NCBI RefSeq assembly: GCF_040782645.1
Contig: NZ_CP160403.1
Location: forward strand, 1,736,001-1,800,000
Reading direction: 5' to 3'
DNA length: 64,000 nt
Source: Streptomyces sp. HUAS ZL42
GTDB taxonomy: Bacteria; Actinomycetota; Actinomycetes; Streptomycetales; Streptomycetaceae
Shown here: one piece after another, positions 9,449 through 18,103 of the stretch
Layout of the letters: each line of letters begins with the position of its first letter
How positions within the stretch are numbered: position 1 is the stretch's first letter
The notes under the pieces: generated by a model
The model's database searches: none
What the model saw: the letters and a program-made list of their open reading frames with translations, nothing else
Told to the model about the DNA's origin: nothing
Position numbers and translations under genes: made by a program

Positions 9449-10343
9449 CGTGCCGATCCTCGTCGACGCCCACCACCACGTGTGGGACCTCGACCACCGT
9501 CCCCAGCCCTGGCTGGACGAACCCGGCCACGAACCGCTCCGCCGCACCTTCAGCCCGCACACCCTCCGGGAGACCGCGACCCGACCGATCACCGGACGGC
9601 ACCTGGACGCCACCGTCGTCGTCCAATGCATGACATCCCTGCCCGAAACCCGCGACCTCCTCGCCCTGGCCGACAGCGACCCGCTGATCGCCGCGGTCGT
9701 CGGCTGGGCGGATCTCACCTCCCCCGCGATCGGCGACATCCTCGACGAACTGCGGACCGGGCTCGGAGGCCGGTACCTGCGAGCGCTGCGGCACCTCGTC
9801 CAAGGCGAGCCGGATCCGGAGTGGCTCCAACGGCCGTCCGTGGAGCGGGGGTTGCGGGCGGTCGGCGAGCGAGGGCTGGCCTACGACATCCTGATCCGCA
9901 GCCACCAGTTCGACCAGGCGGTCCGGCTCGCCGAGCGCTTCCCCGACCTGCCGCTCGTCCTGGACCACGCGGGCAAACCACCCCTGGCAAAGGGTGAACT
10001 GTCCGACTGGGAAAGGGCGTTGCGGCGACTGGCCGCGCACCCCCAGGTGCGGTGCAAGGTCTCCGGGCTGATCACGGAGGCCGATCACCGGCAGTGGACG
10101 ATCGACGACATCCGGCCGGTGTGGGACGTCCTGCTGAGGGCCTTCGGCCCCGACCGGCTGATGTTCGGCTCCGACTGGCCGGTCTGCGTCCTCGCCGGCG
10201 GCTGGAACCGCTGGGCCGCCACCGTCGCGGAACTGCTCGACGACTGCTCGGCCGCCGAGACCTCGGCGATCCTCGCCGGCACCGCGACCGGCTTCTACCG
10301 CCTGAAGTCCCCCGAGGGGAAGGAGGGAACCCCGTGCTCCTGA
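9441..10343 (+). CDS. Amidohydrolase-2 family sugar lactonase (L-fucono/L-galactono-lactonase-like)
   Basis: Metal-dependent TIM-barrel hydrolase of about 300 aa, the same family as characterised L-fuconolactonases and L-rhamnonolactonases. It should open the lactone made by the sugar dehydrogenase. Motifs are the N-terminal HHHVWD metal site (residues 11-16), [10 protein letters not shown] mid-protein and FGSDWPVC near the C-terminus. It starts at GTG 9441 within the end of the dehydratase gene and its 3' end overlaps the mutarotase start by 10 bases. It sits directly after the dehydratase that would use its product. Substrate assignment is by context. Confidence 0.85.
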   Translation: MSDVPILVDAHHHVWDLDHRPQPWLDEPGHEPLRRTFSPHTLRETATRPITGRHLDATVVVQCMTSLPETRDLLALADSDPLIAAVVGWADLTSPAIGDILDELRTGLGGRYLRALRHLVQGEPDPEWLQRPSVERGLRAVGERGLAYDILIRSHQFDQAVRLAERFPDLPLVLDHAGKPPLAKGELSDWERALRRLAAHPQVRCKVSGLITEADHRQWTIDDIRPVWDVLLRAFGPDRLMFGSDWPVCVLAGGWNRWAATVAELLDDCSAAETSAILAGTATGFYRLKSPEGKEGTPCS

Positions 10344-10771
10344 CCGACCTGCTGCACCCCGGCATCCTCGAAGCGCTGGCCGGATCCGGCCACGGCGCCC
10401 GTGTGCTGCTCGCCGACGGCCACTACCCGGCGAGCACCGCCACCGGCGAGCGCGCCCGGACCGTCCATCTCAACCTGACCCCCGGCCTGCTCGACGTCAC
10501 CACCGTGCTCGACGTCCTGCTGCGCGCGCTGCCCGTCGAGACGGCCCATGTGATGGTGCCGCCCGAGGGCGAACCGGAGCCGCCGGCCGTCGCCGAGTAC
10601 CGCTCCATGCTGGCGCCCGCCCCGGTCGAGACGCTCGGCCGCTTCGAGTTCTACGACGCCGCCCGCTCGCCCGACCTGGCGCTGGCGATCGTCACCGCCG
10701 ACACCCGTACCTACGCGAACCTGCTGCTGACCATCGGCGTCCGCGCTGAAGGGACCCTGAGACCACGATGA
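10334..10771 (+). CDS. RbsD/FucU-family sugar mutarotase
   Basis: Small decameric-fold protein (145 aa) that interconverts anomers of fucose, galactose-like or ribose sugars before they enter catabolism. It begins [20 protein letters not shown] and contains LLADGHYPASTAT, where the catalytic histidine of the family lies. GTG 10334 is chosen because GGGAAGGAGGG at 10317-10327 is a strong ribosome binding site. The 3' end overlaps the next gene as ATGA. Its presence supports a fucose- or galactose-type aldose as the operon substrate. Confidence 0.85.
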   Translation: MLLTDLLHPGILEALAGSGHGARVLLADGHYPASTATGERARTVHLNLTPGLLDVTTVLDVLLRALPVETAHVMVPPEGEPEPPAVAEYRSMLAPAPVETLGRFEFYDAARSPDLALAIVTADTRTYANLLLTIGVRAEGTLRPR

Positions 10772-11811
10772 CACTCGCCGTCCGCTACACGGCCGCCCGC
10801 ACCCTGGACACGGCTCCCGCCGAGTCGTCCTCCCCCGGTCCCGGCGAGGTGGAACTGGCCCCCGCCTACGTCGGCATCTGCGGCACCGACCTGCACATCT
10901 TCCACGGCGACATGGACGCCCGGGTCAGCACTCCCGCCGTCCTCGGTCATGAGATGTCCGGCCGCGTGGTGCGCGTCGGCCCGGGCGTGGCGGGCTGGCG
11001 GCCTGGTGACGCGGTGACCGTGATGCCGCTGCGCTGGGACGACACCTGCCCCGCCTGCCGCGCCGGCCACCAACACGTGTGCCAGCACCTCGACTTCATC
11101 GGCATCGACTCCCCCGGCGCCATGCAGCAGCGCTGGACCGTACCCGCCGCCACTCTCGTCCGGCTGCCCGGCTCGCTCCCCCTGGACCGGGCCGCGCTCG
11201 TCGAGCCCACGGCCGTCGCCGTGCACGACGTCGGCCGGGCCGGCGTCCGGGACGGCGAGAAGGTCGTCGTTGTCGGCGGCGGACCCGTCGGCGTGCTCAT
11301 CGCGCTGGTCGCGCGGGCCTCGGGTGCCGACGTCCGGGTGGTCGAGCTCAGCGCCCACCGGCGCCTGCTCGCCGAGGAGTTGGGGCTGGCCACCTGGGAC
11401 CCGGCCGCCGTGGACGTGCCCGAACTCGTCCGGCAGTGGACCGGCGACGCCGGCGCCGACGTCGCGTTCGAGGTCTCCGGCGCGGCGGGCGGCGTCGACA
11501 CCGCGGTCGAGGTGCTGGGAGTGCGGGGCCGGCTGTGCCTGGTGGCCATCCACCCCCGGCCGCGTGAGATCAACCTGCACCGCTTCTTCTGGCGCGAACT
11601 CACCCTTGTCGGCGCCCGGCTGTACGACCGCGCCGACTTCGAGCGGGCGGTGGCCCTGGTGGCGGACGGCACGATCCCCGCAGACCGGCTGATCAGCAGG
11701 GTCGTACCGCTCACCGAGGCCCCCTCCGCGTTCGAGGCGCTGGAGGCGGGCGGCGACGTGATGAAGATCCTCGTGGACTGCGGGAACGACAAGCAGGGAG
11801 CCGCCGTATGA
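10768..11811 (+). CDS. Zinc-type MDR dehydrogenase, possibly 2-keto-3-deoxy-L-galactonate 5-dehydrogenase
   Basis: Medium-chain dehydrogenase/reductase (347 aa) with catalytic-zinc elements [13 protein letters not shown] and LGHEMSGRVVRVGPGV and the Rossmann motif VVVVGGGPVGVL. The structural-zinc loop reads DDTCPACRAGHQHVC; the first of the usual four cysteines is an aspartate. The agarose pathway uses an MDR enzyme (EC 1.1.1.389) that oxidises C5 of 2-keto-3-deoxy-L-galactonate. With a KduD-like reductase directly after it, this gene is a good candidate for that step. A threonine- or sorbitol-dehydrogenase-like role on another polyol cannot be excluded. Both ends overlap neighbours as ATGA. 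Confidence 0.75.
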   Translation: MTLAVRYTAARTLDTAPAESSSPGPGEVELAPAYVGICGTDLHIFHGDMDARVSTPAVLGHEMSGRVVRVGPGVAGWRPGDAVTVMPLRWDDTCPACRAGHQHVCQHLDFIGIDSPGAMQQRWTVPAATLVRLPGSLPLDRAALVEPTAVAVHDVGRAGVRDGEKVVVVGGGPVGVLIALVARASGADVRVVELSAHRRLLAEELGLATWDPAAVDVPELVRQWTGDAGADVAFEVSGAAGGVDTAVEVLGVRGRLCLVAIHPRPREINLHRFFWRELTLVGARLYDRADFERAVALVADGTIPADRLISRVVPLTEAPSAFEALEAGGDVMKILVDCGNDKQGAAV

Positions 11812-12569
11812 AGACCTTCGACCTGACCGGCAGGCTGGCCGTGGTCACCGGCGCCCGGCGCGGCATCGGCAGGGCCATGGCCCGGGCGCTCGCCGAGGCC
11901 GGTGCGGACGTCATCGGCGTCAGCGCCTCGCTGGAGGAGGCCGGCAGCGCGGTGGAGAAGGACGTCGTCTCCGCGGGCCGTACCTTCGAGGCGATCCGGA
12001 CGGACTTCGCCGACGCCGGGGCCGTACGCGCCCTGGGCGCGAACCTCGCCGGGCGGGAACGCCCGGTGGACATCCTGGTCAACAACGCCGGTACGATCCG
12101 CCGGGCACCGGCCGCCGAACACACGGACGCGGACTGGGAGTTGGTGCTCCAGGTCAACCTCAGCGCGCAGTTCGCGCTGGCCCGTGCCGTCGGCGCCGCG
12201 ATGGTGGCCCGCGGCCAGGGGAAGATCATCTTCACGGCGTCGCTGCTCAGCTTCCAGGGCGGCATCACCGTCCCCGGCTACACGGCCGCCAAGCACGGAA
12301 TCGCCGGCCTGACCAAGGCACTGGCCAACGAGTGGGCCCCGCACGGCGTCAACGTCAACGCCATCGCCCCCGGCTACATCGCCACCGACAACACCCAGGC
12401 CCTGCAGAACGATCCGGTGCGCAGCAGGGCGATCCTGGACCGCATCCCGGCCGGCCGCTGGGGCGAGGCCGGCGACCTGGGGGGAGCCGCGGTGTTCCTC
12501 GCCTCGGACGCCGCCGCCTACATCCACGGCGCCGTCCTGCCCGTCGACGGCGGATGGCTGGGCCGATGA
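11808..12569 (+). CDS. KduD-like SDR (2,5-diketo-3-deoxy-gluconate reductase)
   Basis: Short-chain dehydrogenase of 253 aa with the cofactor motif TGARRGIG (14-21), NNAG (92-95), catalytic S145 and Y158-x3-K162. The C-terminal part (RIPAGRWGEAGDL, AYIHGAVLPVDGGWLGR) is typical of KduD, which reduces 3-deoxy-2,5-hexodiulosonate to 2-keto-3-deoxy-D-gluconate. In this operon it would complete the C5 inversion begun by the preceding MDR enzyme and deliver KDG to the kinase. The alternative is 2-keto-3-deoxy-L-fuconate dehydrogenase, also an SDR, but the diketo-acid hydrolase needed for that route is absent here. Start and stop overlap neighbours as ATGA. Confidence 0.82.
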   Translation: MKTFDLTGRLAVVTGARRGIGRAMARALAEAGADVIGVSASLEEAGSAVEKDVVSAGRTFEAIRTDFADAGAVRALGANLAGRERPVDILVNNAGTIRRAPAAEHTDADWELVLQVNLSAQFALARAVGAAMVARGQGKIIFTASLLSFQGGITVPGYTAAKHGIAGLTKALANEWAPHGVNVNAIAPGYIATDNTQALQNDPVRSRAILDRIPAGRWGEAGDLGGAAVFLASDAAAYIHGAVLPVDGGWLGR

Positions 12570-13198
12570 GCGCCACCGGCCTGGCCTCCGTACTCGCCGG
12601 CGCCCGCATCATGCCGGTCCTGACCGTGCCGGACGTCGCCGCGGCCGTGCCGCTGGCCGCCGCGCTCAGCGCGGGCGGTGCCCGATGCGCCGAGGTCACC
12701 TTCCGCACCCCGGACGCCGAGCAGGTGCTCAAGACGATGGCGGCGCACGGCGGGCTCACCGTCGGTGCCGGCACGGTCCTCACGCCCGAGCAGGCGGAGC
12801 GTGCCGTGGCGGCCGGGGCCCGCTTCGTCGTCTCCCCCGGCCACGACGGGGAAGTCGTCGCGAAGTGCCGGGAGTTGGGGGTGCCCGTGGTGCCGGGCAT
12901 CGCCACCGCCACCGAGCTGATGGGCGCTCTGCGGGCCGGCCTCGACACCGTCAAGCTCTTCCCCGCCGAATCCCTCGGCGGCGTCCGGATGCTGCGGGCG
13001 CTCGCGGCGCCCTTCCCGGGCGTGCGCTTCGTGCCGACGGGCGGGATCGGTTCCGCCGATCTGGCCGCCTACCTGGCCGAGCCCGCGGTCCTCGCCGTCG
13101 GCGGCAGCTGGATGGCGACCTCCGCGCTCCTTCGGCGGGGCGACTACGAGGGGATCCGCAGGCTGACCGCCGAGGCCGTGGAAGGGAGCACGACGTGA
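12566..13198 (+). CDS. eda: 2-dehydro-3-deoxy-phosphogluconate aldolase
   Basis: Class I aldolase that splits KDPG to pyruvate and glyceraldehyde-3-phosphate. The 210-residue protein has the family elements IMPVLTVPD, catalytic glutamate E43 in AEVTFRT, GAGTVLTPEQ, SPGHDGEVV, and the Schiff-base lysine K130 in TVKLFPAE, followed by PTGGIG. ATG 12566 overlaps the SDR stop as ATGA, and its own stop overlaps the kinase GTG as GTGA. Combination with the KDG kinase gives an Entner-Doudoroff lower branch inside this sugar operon. Confidence 0.9.
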   Translation: MSATGLASVLAGARIMPVLTVPDVAAAVPLAAALSAGGARCAEVTFRTPDAEQVLKTMAAHGGLTVGAGTVLTPEQAERAVAAGARFVVSPGHDGEVVAKCRELGVPVVPGIATATELMGALRAGLDTVKLFPAESLGGVRMLRALAAPFPGVRFVPTGGIGSADLAAYLAEPAVLAVGGSWMATSALLRRGDYEGIRRLTAEAVEGSTT

Positions 13199-14232
13199 CC
13201 GACGTGGTGGCCCTCGGTGAGGTGATGCTCCGCTTCGACCCGGGCGAGGGGCGGATCCGCACCACCCGCTCCTTCCAGGTCTGGGAGGGCGGCGGCGAGT
13301 ACAACGTCGTACGCGGACTGCGCCGCTGCTTCGGGCTGCGTACGGCCGTGGTGACCGCCCTGGCCGACAACGCGGTGGGCCGGCTGGTCGAGGACCTGAT
13401 CCTGCAGGGCGGCGTCGACACCGCCCTGATCCACTGGGTCCCCGCCGACGGCATCGGCCGCACCGCACGCAACGGCCTCAACTTCGTCGAGCGCGGCTTC
13501 GGCATCCGGGGAGCGCTGGGCGTCAGCGACCGCGCGCACACCGCCGTCTCCCAGCTGCGCAAGGGGGACGTCGACTGGGACGCGGTCTTCTCGGCGGGCG
13601 TGCGCTGGTTCCACACCGGTGGCATCTTCGCCGGCCTGTCCGACACCACGGTGGACGTCGCCGACGAGGCCATGGCGGCAGCGCGACGGCATGGTGTGAC
13701 GGTCTCCTACGACCCCAACTACCGCCCCAGCCTCTGGGCCGGCCGCGGCGGCGCCGACCGGGCACGCGAGGTCGACCTGCGGCTCGCCCGGCACGCCGAC
13801 GTCGTGGTGGGCGCCCTCGGCCTGGCCGGCAGGCGCCCCGGCGACGGGCGGGTCCCCGCCGCCGAGGTGCCGGAAGCGCTCGCGGAGGTGGCGGGCATGG
13901 TCCCCGCGGCCCGGGTGCTGGCGACGACCCTGCGCGAGGTGCCCTCGGCCGGTGTCAACGACTGGTCCTCGGCCGCCTGGTCCGCCGAGACCGGCTTCGT
14001 CGCCGGCCCCCGGATGCCCGGCCTGCACGTCCTGGACCGCATCGGCTCCGGCGACGGATTCGCCGCCGGGCTGATCTACGGGCTGCTCACCGGCGCGGGA
14101 CTGGAGCGCGCCCTGGCCTACGGCACCGCCCACGGCGCGCTCACCATGACCACGCCCGGCGATGTCTCCATGGCCTCGCTCACCGAGGTCGAAGCACTGA
14201 TCGCAGGCGGCACGGCCGCCGTCAGACGCTGA
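13195..14232 (+). CDS. kdgK: 2-keto-3-deoxygluconate kinase (PfkB family)
   Basis: Ribokinase/PfkB-fold sugar kinase of 345 aa, predicted to phosphorylate KDG at C6. The N-terminal VVALGEVMLRFDPG and the loop WEGGGEYNVVRGL match KdgK-type enzymes. The C-terminal PfkB signature is RIGSGDGFAAGLIYGL, with the catalytic base aspartate in GSGDGFAAG. GTG 13195 overlaps the aldolase stop. KDG kinase next to KDPG aldolase implies that the pathway ends at a six-carbon intermediate that still has its C6 hydroxyl, which 6-deoxy L-fucose derivatives lack. Confidence 0.87.
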   Translation: MTDVVALGEVMLRFDPGEGRIRTTRSFQVWEGGGEYNVVRGLRRCFGLRTAVVTALADNAVGRLVEDLILQGGVDTALIHWVPADGIGRTARNGLNFVERGFGIRGALGVSDRAHTAVSQLRKGDVDWDAVFSAGVRWFHTGGIFAGLSDTTVDVADEAMAAARRHGVTVSYDPNYRPSLWAGRGGADRAREVDLRLARHADVVVGALGLAGRRPGDGRVPAAEVPEALAEVAGMVPAARVLATTLREVPSAGVNDWSSAAWSAETGFVAGPRMPGLHVLDRIGSGDGFAAGLIYGLLTGAGLERALAYGTAHGALTMTTPGDVSMASLTEVEALIAGGTAAVRR

Positions 14233-14270
14233 CCGGCCGCCGCACCACGCGCACTCCCGAAGGGCACACC

Positions 14271-15284
14271 TTGCGACACCGAAAGATCACCAACACTCCC
14301 GTCGAAGTCACCGAACTCGGCTTCGGGGCCTCCGTCATCGGCAACCTCTACAAGATCACACCGGTTGACGAGGCGATGGGCGCGGTCGATGCGGCCTGGG
14401 ACGCCGGCATCCGGTACTTCGACACCGCACCGCACTACGGCCTCGGCCTCTCCGAACGCCGCCTGGGAGCCGCCCTGAGGAACCGGCGACGCGACGAGTA
14501 CGTCGTCTCGTCCAAGGTCGGACGTCTGCTCGTGCCCAACGAACGTCCGCGCGGGGTGGACAGCGAGGGCTTCGTCGTACGGGACGACCTGCGCAGGGAG
14601 TGGGACTTCAGCAGGGACGGGGTGCTGCGCTCCATCGAGGCGACACTTGAGCGCACCGGCCTTGACCGCCTCGACGTGGTCTACCTGCACGACCCCGACG
14701 CCCACTGGACGCAGGCCGCCGAGGAGGCCATGCCCGCCCTCGCGGAACTGCGCGACCAGGGAGTGATCCGCGCCATCGGCGCCGGCATGAACCAGTCGGC
14801 CATGCTCGCCCGTTTCCTGCGCGAGACCGCCGCCGACGTGGTGATGCTCGCCGGGCGCTACACCCTCCTCGACCAGTCGGCACTGGACGACGTCCTGCCC
14901 GCAGCCCAGGAGCTCGGCAAGAGCGTGGTGGCCGTCGGCGTGTTCAATTCCGGGCTGCTCTCCCGGGACCGCCCCACCGAGGGCATGAAGTACGACTACC
15001 GGGACGCCCCGCCCGAGCTGGTCGCCCGGGCCCTGGCGATCGCCGAGGTCTGCGCCGCGCACGGCACGACCCTCCCGGCCGCGGCGACGGCCTTTCCGTA
15101 CACCCATCCCACTATCATCAATGTCACTCTGGGTATGCGGGGTCCGCAACAGGTGGCGCGCAACGTGGAACTTCACCGCCGGGGCATCCCCGACGGTCTC
15201 TGGGACGATCTTCGTGCCCAGGAACTGATCAGGTCGGACGTGCCGACGCAGAACGGTCGTGGAAGGAGTCCGCGGTGTCCCTGA
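14271..15284 (+). CDS. Aldo/keto reductase, L-fucose/L-galactose (D-threo-aldose) 1-dehydrogenase-like
   Basis: NAD(P)-dependent AKR-fold enzyme (337 aa) of the type that oxidises L-fucose, L-galactose or D-arabinose at C1 to the lactone. Motifs include ELGFGASVIGNLY, FDTAPHYGLGLSERRLG with the catalytic tyrosine, SSKVGRLLVPN with the lysine, and VYLHDPD. The start is a TTG at 14271, with GAAGGG six bases upstream; no ATG or GTG fits the conserved N-terminus better. It sits 38 bases after the kinase, and its 3' end overlaps the GntR gene by 10 bases. It would supply the first oxidation of the pathway. Confidence 0.82.
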   Translation: MRHRKITNTPVEVTELGFGASVIGNLYKITPVDEAMGAVDAAWDAGIRYFDTAPHYGLGLSERRLGAALRNRRRDEYVVSSKVGRLLVPNERPRGVDSEGFVVRDDLRREWDFSRDGVLRSIEATLERTGLDRLDVVYLHDPDAHWTQAAEEAMPALAELRDQGVIRAIGAGMNQSAMLARFLRETAADVVMLAGRYTLLDQSALDDVLPAAQELGKSVVAVGVFNSGLLSRDRPTEGMKYDYRDAPPELVARALAIAEVCAAHGTTLPAAATAFPYTHPTIINVTLGMRGPQQVARNVELHRRGIPDGLWDDLRAQELIRSDVPTQNGRGRSPRCP

Positions 15285-16003
15285 CGGACAAGGCCATAGA
15301 ACAGATCCGTGAGCTCATCCGCACCGGTGCCCTGCCGCCGGGTTCGAAGCTGCCGCCGGAACCGGAGCTGGCGGCCCAGCTGGGCCTGTCCCGCAACCTG
15401 GCCCGCGAAGCGGTGAAGGCGCTGGCCGTGGCGCGGGTCCTGGAGGTCCGCCGCGGCGACGGCACGTACGTGACCAGCCTGCAGCCGAGCCTGCTCCTGG
15501 AGGGGCTGGGCGGGGCGGTGGAGCTCCTGCAGGGAGACTCGGCCGCCCTGCAGGACCTCATGGAGGTACGACGACTGCTCGAACCGGTCGCCACCGCACT
15601 GGCGGCCACCCGGATCTCCGACGAGCAACTGGCCGAGGTGAAGCGGCACCTGGACGCCATGCGCGAGGCACGCGAGGACGTCGAGCAGCTCAACGCCCAC
15701 GACGCGGCCTTCCACCGTGCGGTGGTCTCCGCCACGGGCAACGAGTCGCTGCTCACCCTCCTGGAAGGCATCTCCGGCCGCACGCTGCGCGCGCGCATCT
15801 GGCGCGGTCTCGTGGACACACAGGCCGCGGGCCGGACGCTCGCCGAGCACGAGGCGATCTTCACGGCCCTGTCCACCCGCGACGCCGCCCTCAGCCAGGC
15901 CGCCGCACTGCTGCATGTGAGCAACACCGAGCAGTGGCTGAGGGAGCATCTGCGTAACACCGACCCCGCGGCGCCGTCGGCGAGACTGTCCCGAACCGCC
16001 TGA
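15275..16003 (+). CDS. FadR-subfamily GntR transcriptional regulator
   Basis: Winged-helix regulator of 242 aa. The N-terminal GntR domain (about 5-70) shows LPPEPELAAQLGLSRNLAREAVKALAVARVLEV split over helix-turn-helix and wing; the all-helical FCD effector domain follows, with E-x-R-x-x-LEP and metal-binding histidines (AHDAAFHRAV, LAEHEAIF). FCD regulators of sugar-acid operons bind keto-deoxy acids or sugar acids. Its place as the last gene of the operon suggests control of this operon, with the palindrome at 4023-4039 as a possible target. GTG 15275 is preceded by GGAAGGAG. Confidence 0.88.
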   Translation: MSLTDKAIEQIRELIRTGALPPGSKLPPEPELAAQLGLSRNLAREAVKALAVARVLEVRRGDGTYVTSLQPSLLLEGLGGAVELLQGDSAALQDLMEVRRLLEPVATALAATRISDEQLAEVKRHLDAMREAREDVEQLNAHDAAFHRAVVSATGNESLLTLLEGISGRTLRARIWRGLVDTQAAGRTLAEHEAIFTALSTRDAALSQAAALLHVSNTEQWLREHLRNTDPAAPSARLSRTA

Positions 16004-16032
16004 CCGGAGCGCGCGCGGATGCTCGGAGTCGT

Positions 16033-17862
16033 TCAGTGCAGGTCGGCCCGCGCGCGGCCGTCGTCGACGGCGCTGTCGTCGAGGAAACCGCCCGACTGGT
16101 GCTGCCACAGCTTCGCGTAGGCGCCGTCCGAGGCGAGCAACTCCTGGTGCGTGCCCTGCTCGACGATCCGCCCGCGGTCGAGGACCACGAGCCGGTCCAT
16201 ACCGGCGACCGTGCTCAGCCGGTGCGCCACCACGAGCGCCGTCCGCCCCTCCATGAGCCGCCACAGCGCCTCCTGGACGAGGATCTCGCTCTCGGAGTCC
16301 AGGGCGCTGGTCGCCTCGTCGAGCAGCAGGATCGGTGCGTCGCGCAGGATCGCCCGGGCGAGGGCGACGCGCTGTCGCTGTCCGCCGGACAGCTTGACGC
16401 CGCGCTCGCCCACCATGGTGTCGAAGCCGTCCGGCAGCGCGTCGGCGAACTCCGTGACGTGGGCCGCCTCGGCCGCGCGGCGGATCTCGGCGTCGGTGGC
16501 GTCCGGCCTGGCGAACCCGATGTTGTCACGCAGCGTGCGGTGGAACATCGCCGGGTCCTGCGGCACGTAGGCCATCAGGCTGCGCAGGTCGGCCTGGCGC
16601 AGCCTGCTGATGTCCTGGCCCCCGATCAGGATCCGGCCGGCGTCGATGTCCGTCATCCGCAGCAGCAGCCGGGTGAGCGTGGTCTTGCCCCCGCCGGACC
16701 GGCCGACGAGACCGATCTTCGCCCCGCTGGGCACCGCCAGGTCGAGGCCCTCGAAGAGCGGCTCCGCACCCGCGTGGGCGAAGGTCACCTGCTCGAACCG
16801 CACGTCGGCGGGCCGCGACAGCAGAGGTTCCGGCGACGCCGGGTCGACCACGGTGGGCGGCACCAGCAGCAGTTCGGTGAACTGCGCCGCCTCCGTCATG
16901 GAGCTCTCCAGGCGGCGGTAGATCTGGTTGAACTCGAACATGATCCGCGTCGCGTTGCTGTAGTACGTGAAGGCGACGACGACCGCCTCCACGCCGTGCC
17001 CGCCTCCGCCGAGCACGACCGCCAGCAGCAGGCCCAGCGCGTTGGTCAGCACGGACAGCGGCGCGACCAGCGTGTCGATGCGCAGGTTGCCGTAGTCCCA
17101 CGACCGCAGGGTGAGCCGCCGCGACGCCGCGACGCGGGACCGGTGTTCGGCGGCCTCGCGTTCCTCGGCGGCGAAGGCCCGGACCGTGTCCATGTTCATC
17201 AGGCTGTCGGCGACATGCCCCGACACCCGGGCGATCGCCTCCTCGCGCTGGCCCACGAGCGCCTGGCGGCGGCGGATGAGGGGCACCACGCACAGCGCCG
17301 TCACCGTGATCATCACCAACAGCCCGACGACGAGCAGCGGTTCGTAGCGCCACAGCACCACCGATCCGAACAGCAGCGGCACGAAGCTGCCCACGACCTG
17401 GAACGTCAGCGTGTCGACGAACTCCTCGAAGCGGGAGGCGAAGCTCAGCACCCGCTTGGTCAGCGACCCGGCGAAGTTGTTGTGGAAGAACGCGGCGTCC
17501 TTGGCGAACAGCTCGTCCATGCCGATGACGTACAGGTGCTCGATGCCGAGCGCGTCGAGGCGGTTCAGGCAGTGCAGGCCGATGCGCCACAGCGTCTCCG
17601 CGAACAGCAGCACGCCGGCGAAGCCGAGGACGTAGGGCAGCATCGAGCCGATGCCGCCCGTGTCGTGGCCGGCGATCCGGCCGACGAGCTTCGCGACGAT
17701 CAGCGGCGCGATGTAGTTGATTCCGATGTTGCCCAGCGCCGGCAGCAGCATCGCGGGCACCGTCCACCGCCGGAGCCGGGCCAATTCCCGTCCGTAATAG
17801 CGAAGTGCGAGGAGTACCGGGCCCCTGCCCGGCGTGGCCTCGCGCGATTCAGGCGATCCCAT
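16033..17862 (-). CDS. ABC exporter, fused membrane and ATPase domains
   Basis: Type IV (ABCB-like) half-transporter of 609 aa: an N-terminal six-helix membrane domain (about 30-330) and a C-terminal ATPase with Walker A GRSGGGKTT, Q-loop YVPQDPAMFH, signature LSGGQRQRVALARAIL and Walker B ILLLDEATSALDSES. It functions as a homodimer or with a partner to export a lipid, peptide or drug; nothing nearby identifies the substrate. It is convergent with the GntR gene (29 bases between stops) and divergent from the sensor kinase at 18104. It may simply be a housekeeping or resistance exporter. Confidence 0.88.
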   Translation of the reverse strand: MGSPESREATPGRGPVLLALRYYGRELARLRRWTVPAMLLPALGNIGINYIAPLIVAKLVGRIAGHDTGGIGSMLPYVLGFAGVLLFAETLWRIGLHCLNRLDALGIEHLYVIGMDELFAKDAAFFHNNFAGSLTKRVLSFASRFEEFVDTLTFQVVGSFVPLLFGSVVLWRYEPLLVVGLLVMITVTALCVVPLIRRRQALVGQREEAIARVSGHVADSLMNMDTVRAFAAEEREAAEHRSRVAASRRLTLRSWDYGNLRIDTLVAPLSVLTNALGLLLAVVLGGGGHGVEAVVVAFTYYSNATRIMFEFNQIYRRLESSMTEAAQFTELLLVPPTVVDPASPEPLLSRPADVRFEQVTFAHAGAEPLFEGLDLAVPSGAKIGLVGRSGGGKTTLTRLLLRMTDIDAGRILIGGQDISRLRQADLRSLMAYVPQDPAMFHRTLRDNIGFARPDATDAEIRRAAEAAHVTEFADALPDGFDTMVGERGVKLSGGQRQRVALARAILRDAPILLLDEATSALDSESEILVQEALWRLMEGRTALVVAHRLSTVAGMDRLVVLDRGRIVEQGTHQELLASDGAYAKLWQHQSGGFLDDSAVDDGRARADLH

Positions 17863-18103
17863 CCCAACCCTGTGTGGTCCGAAGCGACGTTCGAGTGAAT
17901 GCCCTTGTCCGGGTCGTGCTCCGAGTCAGGGCATGACGACGGAGCCGCCGCAAACGCGCGGCGACACCGAGGTGTGAATACGGGCATTTCAGGAACCGCA
18001 GTGTCCCGCGCCGGCGTTCGCGGAGTCCAAGCGTTTTTTGGTGCCGGCGCGCAGGTCCTGGCCCGGGGGTCCGGACCGGCTGCGGACCGGCGAACCGAGG
18101 ACA

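Noticed and set aside
6959-9739. 926-codon open frame on the minus strand
   Set aside because: It mirrors the sugar permease, dehydratase and lactonase genes and has low-complexity composition with no recognisable domain.
17863-18103. N-terminal extension of the histidine kinase to 18038
   Set aside because: The extension has no ribosome site and a composition like intergenic sequence; GAGG before ATG 18104 fits better.
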